The notes under the pieces are model-generated. The model was not told where the DNA came from, searched no databases, and worked only from the letters and a program-made list of their open reading frames with translations. DNA of 64,000 nucleotides, taken from Actinomadura oligospora ATCC 43269. Its GTDB lineage: Bacteria > Actinomycetota > Actinomycetes > Streptosporangiales > Streptosporangiaceae. A program made the position numbers and the translations under genes. This document shows positions 1 through 7,325 of the stretch, piece by piece; positions within the stretch are counted from its first letter, which is position 1, and every line of letters starts with the position of its first letter. The stretch spans positions 786,774-850,773 of the forward strand of contig NZ_KI912410.1 in the NCBI RefSeq assembly GCF_000518265.1, written 5' to 3'.

Positions 1-198
1 ATCGGCGAGGACGACCAGGGCGTCGTCGGCCTGCACCAGACCGGCCTCGCCGACGAGCTGCAGCCCGGCCTGTCGGCCCGGTTCACCGGGATCGACGACC
101 GCGCCGTCCTGTCCTACCTCGTGTCCGCCTACTTCTCCGCCGCCGTCCTGGTCCCGGACGCGCTCGGTGTTCTGGAGAACGTCGAAGTCAACCGGTGA
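1..198 (+). CDS. Family 2 encapsulin shell protein, C-terminal fragment
   Basis: The frame is open from base 1 to the TGA at 196-198 (65 residues visible), so the 5' part lies outside the window. The tail, with motifs such as DDQGVVGLHQTG, SARFTGID and VLVPDALGVLENVEV, resembles the conserved C-terminus of SrpI/MMP-I-type family 2 encapsulins, HK97-fold proteins that self-assemble into protein nanocompartments. The next gene is a polyprenyl synthase with a disordered N-terminal extension, one of the established cargo classes of family 2B shells, and this supports the call. The cyclic-nucleotide-like domain that defines family 2B would lie upstream and cannot be checked. The assignment rests on remembered family sequence plus context. 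Confidence 0.8.
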   Translation: MGEDDQGVVGLHQTGLADELQPGLSARFTGIDDRAVLSYLVSAYFSAAVLVPDALGVLENVEVNR

Positions 199-242
199 CC
201 CGCACGTCCCCCCATCCCCCTCACCCCCACCAGGAGGCCGTA

Positions 243-1385
243 GTGCCCCGCCGACGCACTGTGCCGACGCGCGCCGCAGCGACCGTTCCCGCGGCCCCGC
301 CGGCGACCGAGGCGACACCGAGTCCCGCCGAGCCGCCCGCCGAGCCGCCCGCGGCCCGGCGGGCGCGCGGCCCGGCCCGTCCGGCGGGCGCGTCCTCGGC
401 GGAGACGCTCACCTGGGCCCGGGACCTGATCGATCCCGGGCTTCGGGACACGGTCGGGAGCATGCCGGGCTCGATGGCCCGCATCGCGTCCTACCACTTC
501 GGCTGGGAGGACGCCGAGGGCCGTCCGGCCCGCGCGGACGGAGGGAAGGTGCTGCGGCCCGCGCTCACGCTGCTGTGCGCCGAGGCGGCGGGCGGCACGG
601 CGCAGGCCGCGCTGCCCGCCGCGGTCGCGGTGGAGCTGGTGCACAACTTCTCGCTGCTGCACGACGACGTGATGGACGGCGACCTCACCCGGCGGCACCG
701 TCCGACCGCGTGGAACGTGTTCGGCGCCGGTCCGGCGATCCTCGCCGGGGACGCGCTGCTCGCGCGCGCGCTCGAGCTGCTCGCCGGTGCGGGCGAGGGC
801 GTCGTGATGCTGTCGCGGGCGGTGCTGGAGCTGGTCGAAGGGCAGTCCAGCGACATGTCGTTCGAGCGCCGCTCGGACGTGGACCTGGCCGAGTGCGTCC
901 AGATGGCCGACCGGAAGACGGGCGCGCTGATCGGGGCGTCCTGCGGGCTGGGCGCGCTGTACGGCGGCGCCCCGGCGGCGCGGGCCGCCCGGCTCACCGC
1001 GTTCGGGCACCGCCTCGGGCTGGCCTTCCAGCTCGTGGACGACCTGCTCGGCATCTGGGGCGACCCGGCCACCACCGGCAAGGCCGCGCACTCCGACCTG
1101 CGCAGCCGCAAGAAGTCCCTGCCGGTGGTCGCGGCCCTGACGTCCGGCACGGCGGCGGCCGGGGAGCTCGCCGCCCTCTACCACCAGGACCGTCCGCTCG
1201 GGGAGGCCGAACGCGCCCGGGCCGCCGAGCTCGTCGAGGCCGCGGGCGGACGCGACTGGGCCCGCACCCGCGCGCTCGAACTGCTCGAGGAGGCCCTGGC
1301 CGAGCTCGACGCGGCCGATCCGGCGGGCCCGGCCGCCGAGCACCTCCGCGGCCTCGCCGGGCTGGTCACCACGCGCGACCACTGA
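243..1385 (+). CDS. Polyprenyl diphosphate synthase, probable encapsulin cargo
   Basis: Trans-isoprenyl diphosphate synthase of 380 residues, predicted to condense allylic diphosphates with isopentenyl diphosphate. The first Asp-rich motif DDVMD is at about residues 141-145 and the second, DDLLGIWGD, at about 266-274. Residues 1-50 form an Ala/Pro/Arg-rich, probably disordered leader, the feature that targets family 2 encapsulin cargo to the shell. The GTG at 243 is chosen because AGGAGG (232-237) sits 5 nt upstream. An in-frame GTG at 195 overlaps the shell stop codon but has no such site. The gene lies 44 bp after the shell gene, so the two are probably co-transcribed. Product chain length cannot be read from the sequence. 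Confidence 0.88.
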   Translation: MPRRRTVPTRAAATVPAAPPATEATPSPAEPPAEPPAARRARGPARPAGASSAETLTWARDLIDPGLRDTVGSMPGSMARIASYHFGWEDAEGRPARADGGKVLRPALTLLCAEAAGGTAQAALPAAVAVELVHNFSLLHDDVMDGDLTRRHRPTAWNVFGAGPAILAGDALLARALELLAGAGEGVVMLSRAVLELVEGQSSDMSFERRSDVDLAECVQMADRKTGALIGASCGLGALYGGAPAARAARLTAFGHRLGLAFQLVDDLLGIWGDPATTGKAAHSDLRSRKKSLPVVAALTSGTAAAGELAALYHQDRPLGEAERARAAELVEAAGGRDWARTRALELLEEALAELDAADPAGPAAEHLRGLAGLVTTRDH

Positions 1386-1440
1386 CCCGCCGACCGCCCG
1401 CGCGGCGTTGACCACCTGCGCGGCGCAGACCACCTGTCAA

Positions 1441-1477
1441 GCCCGGCACGACGGCAAGCCATGCCGTGGTGCCGGGC
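1441..1477. terminator. Bidirectional hairpin terminator
   Basis: Arms 1441-1455 and 1463-1477 form a 15-bp stem with one mismatch around a 7-nt loop. It lies between the convergent polyprenyl synthase and TetR genes, and CTTTC follows on the + side. Confidence 0.75.
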
Positions 1478-1480
1478 CTT

Positions 1481-2062
1481 TCAGGTCCTCGGCCAGGCGG
1501 TGAGCAGCTGGTGCAGGGCCTCCAGGGCCTTGTCCCAGGACGCCTGGACGTCGCGCGGATGCCCGAACGCGCCGTTCGCCTCCAGGGAGATGAACCCGTG
1601 GAAGGTGCTGCGCAGCAGCCGGACGGCATCGGTCAGGTCGGGGTCGGGCAGGTCGTAGGCGCGCATCATCGCGGCGGTGACCTCGACGCCGCGCGAGCCC
1701 TCCGCCCGGCCCTCGGCCACGAGCCTGGCCGCCTCCGGGTCGACGGGGATCTGCATGGCGGCGTAGCGGCCGGGGTGCTCGCGGGCGTAGTCGCGGTAGG
1801 CGTTGGCGAACGCGACCAGGGCGTCGCGTCCGGCGCGTCCGGCCACGGCCTCGGCGATGCGTCCGGCCTGCTCGTCGCCCGCCTTGAGGGCGACGCGGCG
1901 GCGCAGGTCGGCCAGGCTCCTGATGTGCGAGTACAGGCTCGCGTCCCGGACGCCGAACCGGCGCGCGAGCGCCGAGACCGACACGTTCTCCACCCCCTGC
2001 TCGTCGGCCATCTCCGCCGCCGCCTGGACGATCCTGTCCACCGTCAGCCCCGCTCGGGCCAT
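1481..2062 (-). CDS. TetR/AcrR family transcriptional regulator
   Basis: A 193-residue repressor-type protein. The N-terminal helix-turn-helix includes VSVSALARRFGVRDASLYSHI (about residues 24-44), the usual TetR recognition-helix pattern. The remainder is all-alpha and fits a WHG-type TetR C-terminal ligand domain (FHGFISLEANGAFG near residue 165). The ATG at 2062 begins the conserved domain; longer upstream extensions in this frame look non-coding. It lies 32 bp downstream of the co-directional AraC-family gene. The ligand is unknown, and the natural target could be the gene itself or the neighbouring regulator. Confidence 0.88.
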   Translation of the reverse strand: MARAGLTVDRIVQAAAEMADEQGVENVSVSALARRFGVRDASLYSHIRSLADLRRRVALKAGDEQAGRIAEAVAGRAGRDALVAFANAYRDYAREHPGRYAAMQIPVDPEAARLVAEGRAEGSRGVEVTAAMMRAYDLPDPDLTDAVRLLRSTFHGFISLEANGAFGHPRDVQASWDKALEALHQLLTAWPRT

Positions 2063-2094
2063 GCGTCCCCCACTCCTGGTTCGGATCGGACTGT

Positions 2095-3045
2095 CTACAC
2101 GCTGCGGGCGTAGCGGGCGGGCGGGACGCCGACCGTGGCGGTGAAGTCGCGCACCAGGTGGGCCTGGTCGAAATAGCCCAGGTCGGCGGCCAGCGCCGCC
2201 CAGTCGACGGTGTCGCCCGCGTCCGCGCGGGTCGCGGCCTCCTGGAGCCGGGCGCGGCGCATCACCCACTTGGGGGTGACGCCGACGTACTCGGCGAACA
2301 GCCGCTGCAGCGTGCGGGTGGAGACGTGCAGGGCCTCGGCGGCCTGGTCGACGCGGAACAGGTCCGGACGCGCGGTGATCCGCTCGACCATCCCCGCGAC
2401 CTCGTGCGCCGTCGGGTCGGGCTCGGGCAGCCGGTCGAGCAGGAACCTCTCGGCCGGGGCGGCGAGGTCGGCGGTCTCGCGGCCCGCCATGACCCGCCGT
2501 CCGACGTCGACGACCTCAGGGCCGAAGACCTCGGCGGCCGGGACGGTGCGGTCGGTGAACGCGCTCACCGGTCCGCCCGCGAACGGCCGGAAGCAGCCCG
2601 GGTGGAACTTCACCCCGAGCACCTGGCCCTCGCCCTCCAGCCGCCGCACGAACAGGTCGCGGACGACCCCGTAGATCATCGGCTCCGGGTCCTCGAACAC
2701 CAGGTGGACGCTCGGATACGACAGGACCTTGCTGTCGTGCGGCTCGTCCACACGCCACCGCACGTGCCAGTACAGCTCGACGTACCGGGCGGCCTCGGGG
2801 GACGGGTCGTGCCGCGCGGTCTCGACCACCTCCACATGCCGCGCCGGATACAGAACCCCCCGCGCGACTCGTCCGAGGGCCGCCGCGCCGCCGTCGGCCG
2901 TGACGTCCGCGCCAGGTGCTGAGCCGGACGCCGCGCCCGGTGCCGCGCCCGCGCGGGGCGTCGTGTTCGGGTCGGGCGTTGCGTTCCCGGCGGGGGGTGT
3001 GCTCTCGCGGGATGTCGTGCTGTCGCCGGGTGACGGGTTCTCCAC
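2095..3045 (-). CDS. AraC family transcriptional regulator
   Basis: A 316-residue regulator. After about 50 Pro/Ala/Thr-rich residues comes an N-terminal sensor domain of the DUF6597 type (YVELYWHVRW, then LGVKFHPGCFRPF), followed by a C-terminal double helix-turn-helix containing LHVSTRTLQRLFAEYVGVTPKW and ending in the typical AraC core PPARYARS. The GTG at 3045 is chosen because a -10 hexamer TAGGCT lies exactly 7 nt upstream, indicating a leaderless mRNA. The gene is divergent from the TIGR03086-type gene at 3112, which it may regulate. The inducer is unknown. Confidence 0.86.
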   Translation of the reverse strand: MENPSPGDSTTSRESTPPAGNATPDPNTTPRAGAAPGAASGSAPGADVTADGGAAALGRVARGVLYPARHVEVVETARHDPSPEAARYVELYWHVRWRVDEPHDSKVLSYPSVHLVFEDPEPMIYGVVRDLFVRRLEGEGQVLGVKFHPGCFRPFAGGPVSAFTDRTVPAAEVFGPEVVDVGRRVMAGRETADLAAPAERFLLDRLPEPDPTAHEVAGMVERITARPDLFRVDQAAEALHVSTRTLQRLFAEYVGVTPKWVMRRARLQEAATRADAGDTVDWAALAADLGYFDQAHLVRDFTATVGVPPARYARSV

Positions 3046-3111
3046 GGGGACCAGCCTAGCTGTCGCGAATCTCCAAGAACCGGGAGGTCGCGGGCCCTTA
3101 GTGTGGTCGTC
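3046..3111. promoter_or_regulatory. Divergent leaderless promoters
   Basis: On the minus strand TAGGCT (complement of 3053-3058) lies 7 nt before the GTG of the AraC gene. On the plus strand TAGTGT (3099-3104) lies 7 nt before the ATG at 3112. Neither gene has a Shine-Dalgarno sequence. The mirrored spacing suggests that both transcripts begin at the start codon. No convincing -35 boxes were seen. Confidence 0.6.
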
Positions 3112-3690
3112 ATGAAGGACCTGCACACTCACATGAAGGAATGCGCCGCCGAGGCCGCGCGCGTCGCCCGGGGCGTCCCGGCGGGCCACTGGGACGACAC
3201 GACGACGTGCGCCGACTTCGACCTGCGGACGCTGGTGAACCACTGGGTCCTCTACACCTCGCACGGCCTGGAGCACCGGGCGCGGCGGGAGGCCCTGCCG
3301 GACGAGCTGACCGGGCGCGACTTCACCGCCGACCCGGACTGGGCCGTCGCCTACGCCGCGCAGCTCGACCGGGCCGTCGCCGCCTGGGCCGACCCGGAGG
3401 TCTGGGAGGGCGACATCGACCTCGGCGAGATGACCGTCCCGGCGAAGGACATCGCGGGGATGGTGATCAAGGAGATGGCCGTCCACGGATGGGACGTCGC
3501 CATGTCCACGGGGCAGACGTTCGAGGTCTCGGACGAGGCCGCCGTGTTCGTCCTGTCGGTGGTGGAGGCGAACGCCGAGATCTACCGCCAGTACGACGGG
3601 TTCGCCGACCCGGTCGAGATCGACGCGTCCGCGCCGGTGTTCGCGCGGGCGCTGGCGCTGTCCGGCCGCGACCCCCACTGGACGCGGTGA
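3112..3690 (+). CDS. TIGR03086-type DinB/maleylpyruvate isomerase-fold protein
   Basis: A 192-residue protein of the four-helix DinB/MDMPI fold found widely in actinomycetes, often as mycothiol-dependent or metal-binding enzymes. The pattern DFDLRTLVNHWVLYTSHGLEH near residues 35-55 supplies the first histidines, and AVHGWDVAMSTGQ near residues 125-137 gives the third metal-ligand region (HxWD). The ATG at 3112 is preferred over the GTG at 3103 because the -10 hexamer is 7 nt upstream of 3112. It is divergent from an AraC regulator. The substrate is unknown. Confidence 0.82.
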   Translation: MKDLHTHMKECAAEAARVARGVPAGHWDDTTTCADFDLRTLVNHWVLYTSHGLEHRARREALPDELTGRDFTADPDWAVAYAAQLDRAVAAWADPEVWEGDIDLGEMTVPAKDIAGMVIKEMAVHGWDVAMSTGQTFEVSDEAAVFVLSVVEANAEIYRQYDGFADPVEIDASAPVFARALALSGRDPHWTR

Positions 3691-3735
3691 CCCGACGCCT
3701 CGCGGCCCGGCGTTATGCCGGGCCGCTGGTGTTTT

Positions 3736-3758
3736 TCGATTGTATGTTCGATTAGAGT
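3736..3758 (+). promoter_or_regulatory. Promoter with LexA/SOS-box-like palindrome
   Basis: TCGATTGTATGTTCGA (3736-3751) resembles the actinobacterial SOS box TCGAAC-N4-GTTCGA. The right half-site is perfect, and the left half-site differs at two of six positions. It abuts the -10 hexamer TAGAGT (3753-3758), which lies 7 nt before the GTG at 3766. A repressor bound here would block transcription. The factor assignment is inferred from consensus alone. Confidence 0.45.
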
Positions 3759-3765
3759 GCTCGGT

Positions 3766-3996
3766 GTGACGACCGAGCATGTGCCCTTCCTGTGCCCGCG
3801 CGGGCACCGCCTGGGGCCCGGCCGGGTGATCGTCGGCTGGTCCCCGTGCGGCTGCCCGCCGTGCCTGGAACGGGGGCGGGGGCTGCGCGGCCATCGCACC
3901 TACCTGTGCCTGACCTGCAAGGACGAGCACGTGACCACCATGTGCTACCTGCCGCCCCACCTTCCCGCGCCGGACGCCGCCCACCGCTGGCCCTGA
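3766..3996 (+). CDS. Small cysteine/histidine-rich zinc-ribbon-like protein
   Basis: A 76-residue protein with CPRGH, CGCPPC, GHRTYLCLTC and a final TMCY, giving seven cysteines and several histidines arranged like one or two zinc knuckles. No named domain is recognised; similar small Cys-rich proteins occur in other actinomycetes. The GTG at 3766 follows a leaderless -10 (TAGAGT) by 7 nt. The longer in-frame ATG at 3715 would place the promoter inside the coding sequence and is rejected. The SOS-box-like site in its promoter is the only hint of function, perhaps nucleic-acid binding under damage control. Confidence 0.68.
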   Translation: MTTEHVPFLCPRGHRLGPGRVIVGWSPCGCPPCLERGRGLRGHRTYLCLTCKDEHVTTMCYLPPHLPAPDAAHRWP

Positions 3997-4056
3997 CCCG
4001 TCCGGCACGCCGTCGTCCGGTGCGCGGGTGTCTGGTGTGCGGGGGTTCGGGGTGGG

Positions 4057-6462
4057 TCATTCGGTGCGGAGGGCCGTGGACGTGCGGGTCCGGGCGGCCC
4101 AGCCCGCGGGGAGCAGCGCGCCCGCGACCGCGATCAGGACGCCGCCGAGCAGCAGGACGGCCAGCAGCGGCAGGTCGAAGACGTTCAGGTCGGCGGAGGG
4201 GATGCCCGTCCCGGCGGCCTTGCCCATCTCCGGGACGACGGCCGCGTGGAGCGCCATCCCGAGGGGGATCCCGGCCGCCGCGAAGCACAGCCCGACCAGC
4301 CCGACCGTTGTGATGATCATGCCGATGACCTGCCGTGGAGCCATCCCGAGCGCCTTGAGGACGCCCAGGTCGTGCACCCGTTCGCGGGTGTCGAGCACGA
4401 CCGTGTTGAGCACGCCGAGCCCGGCCACCACGACCAGCAGGACGGTCAGCATCCCCGCGAGCGTGTCCATGGCGACGACCGTGGGGCTGATGTGGGCGGT
4501 GTTCCGGTCGGCGGCTCCGCCGACGCCTTGCAGGGCACGGTCCAGCGACCTGGTGTAGGCGCCCGCGTCGGTGCCGTCCTTGACGTCGATGTGGAACTCG
4601 GTCATTCCGGGGTCGAAGCCGATGCCGAGCGGTGCCGTGGACGCGGTGTCGGTCAGCACGTCCATGCCGTCGTCGCGCACCATCATGATCTCGCCGACGA
4701 TCCGGACCCGGGCGGTCCGTCCGGCGTTGGTCAGGGTGATCGTGCCGCCGACCCGTGTCCCGGTCGCCTTCAGCAGCGCGGACGGCGCGACCGCCTCGCC
4801 GGGGCCGTGGAACCAGCGCCCGGAGACGATCTGGAAGGCGCCCCACGACGCGTCCCCGGTGTAGGCGGTCAGGGAGGCGGCGCTGGTCATCCCGGCGACG
4901 CCGATCCGCGCCTCGGACACGGAGAAGTACCGGCGGGTGCCCGGCTGCGCCTCGATCGTCCGGGCGATGGCGGCGGGGTCGGCGGGCTCGGGGGTGGGCG
5001 CCGGCCCGTTCCGGGGCCGCTGACCGGGCGCGGGGGCCTCGGGTGCTCCGTCCGGGCCGGCTTGCATGCCGGGGCGGCCCATGACGTGGACCGTGACGGC
5101 TCCGGCCTCGTCCTGGTTCAGGCCGTTCTGGATGCCGTTCAGGGAGAGGGCGAGGCCCGTTCCGAACGCGACCGCCGCCGTGCCGAGCATCAGCGCCAGG
5201 CCCATCGCCACCGACCGGGCCGGACGGGCGAACGGCGCGGCGAGGCCGAGGCTCACCGGACGCGCCAGCGGCAGTCTTCCGAGCAGGCGGCGGGCCGTCC
5301 GGCCCCGGCCGGGACGCGGCGCGCGCCCGATCGCGATCGCCTCCGCCGCCCGGAGCCGTCCGGCGCGGAGCGCGGGGACCAGGGCCGTGACCGCGACGGC
5401 GGCGAGCGCGGCGGCGGCCACCGCGACGTCGATCCACGGCGCGACCGTCCGGGACCCGGTCTGGTAGGCGTTGCCCTCCTGGCGCATCGCCGGGATCGCC
5501 AGCAGGTTGCCGAACACGACGCCGAGGCCCGTCCCGATCGCGGCCGGGATCAGCGCCTTGCCCACGTACCCGGTCACGACCTGCGAGGGCGTGAAGCCGA
5601 GCGACTTCAGCACGCCGATCCGGTGCGTCGCGGCGGCGACGGCGGCGTTCACCACGACCCCGATCGTCAGCACCGACATCACGAGCGCGAGCAGCCCGAA
5701 CGCCACGATGAACGGCACGAACGTCGCGGTCTCCCGCTGCGCCTTGTGCCGGATCGTCAGGTAGGAGCCCGCGCCGGTCAGCGAGCCGCGCGGGGCGGCG
5801 GCGGTGACCGCGGCGCGGCCGGCGGACATCTGGGCGTCGGTCGCCGCGTGCCGGAACCGGTAGAGCATCTGCTGGTCGGGGGCCCGCGTGGTCAGCGCGG
5901 TGAGCTGCGCGGGGGCGACCCACGCGTCGGCGCTGCGGCCGACCGACCGGGCCCGTCCGACGATGGTGAGGGTCGGATGGCCCGCCGCCTGCGAGAACGT
6001 GACCTTGTGGCCGACCGGGAACGGCGGGCCGTCGGCGTCGACGACGATCTCGCCCCGTGTCGTCGCCCACCGGCCGTCGACGAGGTCGACGTCGTCGACG
6101 GGGCCGTCCGGCGCGGGACGTCCGGCGATGGTCATCGGGAGCGGGTCCGGGCCGCCGCCGCCCTCACCGAAGGACGGCCGCAGCGTCAGCACCGGGAACG
6201 GCCCGGCCGTGGCCGTGACGCCGGGCGCGTGCGCGGTCGCGGCGAGCTGCTCCGGCGTGGCGCGGCTCCCGTCGAACCGGGCGGTCAGGTGCGCGCCGTG
6301 CTGCTTGGCGAAGGCGTGGTCGAACGGCGCCCGGGACGCCACGACCAGCCCCGCCGCCAGCACGGACGCGGTCACCGCCAGCATCGTCGTCAGCGTCAGG
6401 ACGAGGGTCTGCACCCGCTTGCGCGCCACGCCCGAGCGGACGATCCGTCCGAGCGCGCTCAT
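4057..6462 (-). CDS. ABC exporter permease, FtsX/MacB type
   Basis: An 801-residue membrane protein with two FtsX modules. There is one N-terminal transmembrane helix (about residues 18-40, VLTLTTMLAVTASVLAAG), a large extracytoplasmic domain, three helices near residues 245-350, a second start-like helix near 425, another soluble domain, and three C-terminal helices ending near residue 795. This architecture is usual for actinobacterial lipoprotein or peptide exporters that pair with MacB/LolD-type ATPases. The ATG at 6462 overlaps the ATPase stop by 4 nt (ATGA), so the two are translationally coupled. The substrate is unknown. Confidence 0.92.
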   Translation of the reverse strand: MSALGRIVRSGVARKRVQTLVLTLTTMLAVTASVLAAGLVVASRAPFDHAFAKQHGAHLTARFDGSRATPEQLAATAHAPGVTATAGPFPVLTLRPSFGEGGGGPDPLPMTIAGRPAPDGPVDDVDLVDGRWATTRGEIVVDADGPPFPVGHKVTFSQAAGHPTLTIVGRARSVGRSADAWVAPAQLTALTTRAPDQQMLYRFRHAATDAQMSAGRAAVTAAAPRGSLTGAGSYLTIRHKAQRETATFVPFIVAFGLLALVMSVLTIGVVVNAAVAAATHRIGVLKSLGFTPSQVVTGYVGKALIPAAIGTGLGVVFGNLLAIPAMRQEGNAYQTGSRTVAPWIDVAVAAAALAAVAVTALVPALRAGRLRAAEAIAIGRAPRPGRGRTARRLLGRLPLARPVSLGLAAPFARPARSVAMGLALMLGTAAVAFGTGLALSLNGIQNGLNQDEAGAVTVHVMGRPGMQAGPDGAPEAPAPGQRPRNGPAPTPEPADPAAIARTIEAQPGTRRYFSVSEARIGVAGMTSAASLTAYTGDASWGAFQIVSGRWFHGPGEAVAPSALLKATGTRVGGTITLTNAGRTARVRIVGEIMMVRDDGMDVLTDTASTAPLGIGFDPGMTEFHIDVKDGTDAGAYTRSLDRALQGVGGAADRNTAHISPTVVAMDTLAGMLTVLLVVVAGLGVLNTVVLDTRERVHDLGVLKALGMAPRQVIGMIITTVGLVGLCFAAAGIPLGMALHAAVVPEMGKAAGTGIPSADLNVFDLPLLAVLLLGGVLIAVAGALLPAGWAARTRTSTALRTE

Positions 6463-7127
6463 CGGGTCGCCATCCGGGTGATCCGGCCGTCGGTCAGCTC
6501 GATCGTCCGGGTCGCGCACGCGTCGGCGAGCGCGGTGTCGTGCGTGACCAGCAGCATCGTCTGGCCGTCGGCGTTCAGGCCGGTCAGCAGGTCGCGGACG
6601 TCGGCGGCGGACGCGGTGTCCAGCGCGCCGGTCGGCTCGTCGGCGAGGAGCAGCGGCGGGCGGTTCATCAGCGCGCGGGCGACCGCGACGCGCTGCCGCT
6701 CGCCGCCCGACAGCCGTCCGGGGAACGCCCGCGCGTGCTGGAGGACGCCGAGCTTCCCGAGCAGCTCCTCGGCGCGGTCCCGGGCCGCGCGCCGCGACAT
6801 GCGCGAGAGCTGCGCGGGCAGCAGCACGTTGTCGATGACGGTCAGGTCGTCCAGGAGGTTGAAGAACTGGAACACCATCCCGACCTTCCTGCGGCGGTAC
6901 CTCGCGAGCGCGGTCTCGGACAGGTCGTCCACGCGCGTCCCGGCGACCGTGACCGTCCCCTCGGTGGGACGGTCCAGGCCCGCGACCAGGTTGAGCAGCG
7001 TCGACTTCCCGCTGCCGGACGGCCCGAGCACGGCGAGCGCCTCGCCCTCCGCCACGGTCAGGTTCAGGTCGGCGAGGGCGGGCCCGCCGTCGTCATAGGA
7101 CTTCGTCACCGCGCGGATCTCGATCAC
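6459..7127 (-). CDS. ABC transporter ATP-binding protein, MacB/LolD type
   Basis: A 222-residue ATPase with Walker A GPSGSGKS (about residues 35-42), Q-loop VFQFFNLL, signature LSGGERQR, Walker B LLLADEPTGALD and the H-loop THD. The MacB-like DEPTGALD ending and length identify the FtsX-linked exporter class. It starts at GTG 7127, with GAGGAG upstream on the minus strand. It is first in a two-gene operon with the permease at 4057-6462 and is divergent from a histidine kinase and response regulator, the usual arrangement where the two-component system controls the exporter. Confidence 0.94.
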   Translation of the reverse strand: MIEIRAVTKSYDDGGPALADLNLTVAEGEALAVLGPSGSGKSTLLNLVAGLDRPTEGTVTVAGTRVDDLSETALARYRRRKVGMVFQFFNLLDDLTVIDNVLLPAQLSRMSRRAARDRAEELLGKLGVLQHARAFPGRLSGGERQRVAVARALMNRPPLLLADEPTGALDTASAADVRDLLTGLNADGQTMLLVTHDTALADACATRTIELTDGRITRMATR

Positions 7128-7140
7128 GGCGTCTCCTCAT

Positions 7141-7160
7141 CGTCTGGGGTCGCCCAGACG
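7141..7160. promoter_or_regulatory. Perfect 8-bp inverted repeat upstream of ABC exporter
   Basis: CGTCTGGG and CCCAGACG are separated by 4 nt. The repeat is just upstream of the exporter's ribosome-binding site, in the region between the exporter and the divergent two-component genes. It could be a response-regulator operator or a 5'-UTR hairpin; the sequence does not decide. Confidence 0.5.
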
Positions 7161-7325
7161 GTAGGAAGCGTGGGGCGGACGGCGCGTCGGCCGCGCTGAT
7201 GGGATCGGGTCGGCCGCGCGGGCGATTCCCGGTCCGGGTCATCCTCGCGATGTACGCCGCGCGGCGGGTCCGTCGCGTTCCCGGGGAGGATGTGCCGGTT
7301 TCTGGTTGCTTGCCATAGTGAGCCG

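Noticed and set aside
4246..7098. Very long plus-strand open frame opposite the MacB-type exporter genes
   Set aside because: It runs antisense to two genes with intact ABC motifs; its Arg/Pro/Gly-rich translation is typical of GC-rich shadow frames and matches no family.
7290..7325. Alternative upstream ATG for the histidine kinase
   Set aside because: The purine tract is directly adjacent to the ATG, too close for ribosome binding, and the added residues precede a better leaderless GTG start.
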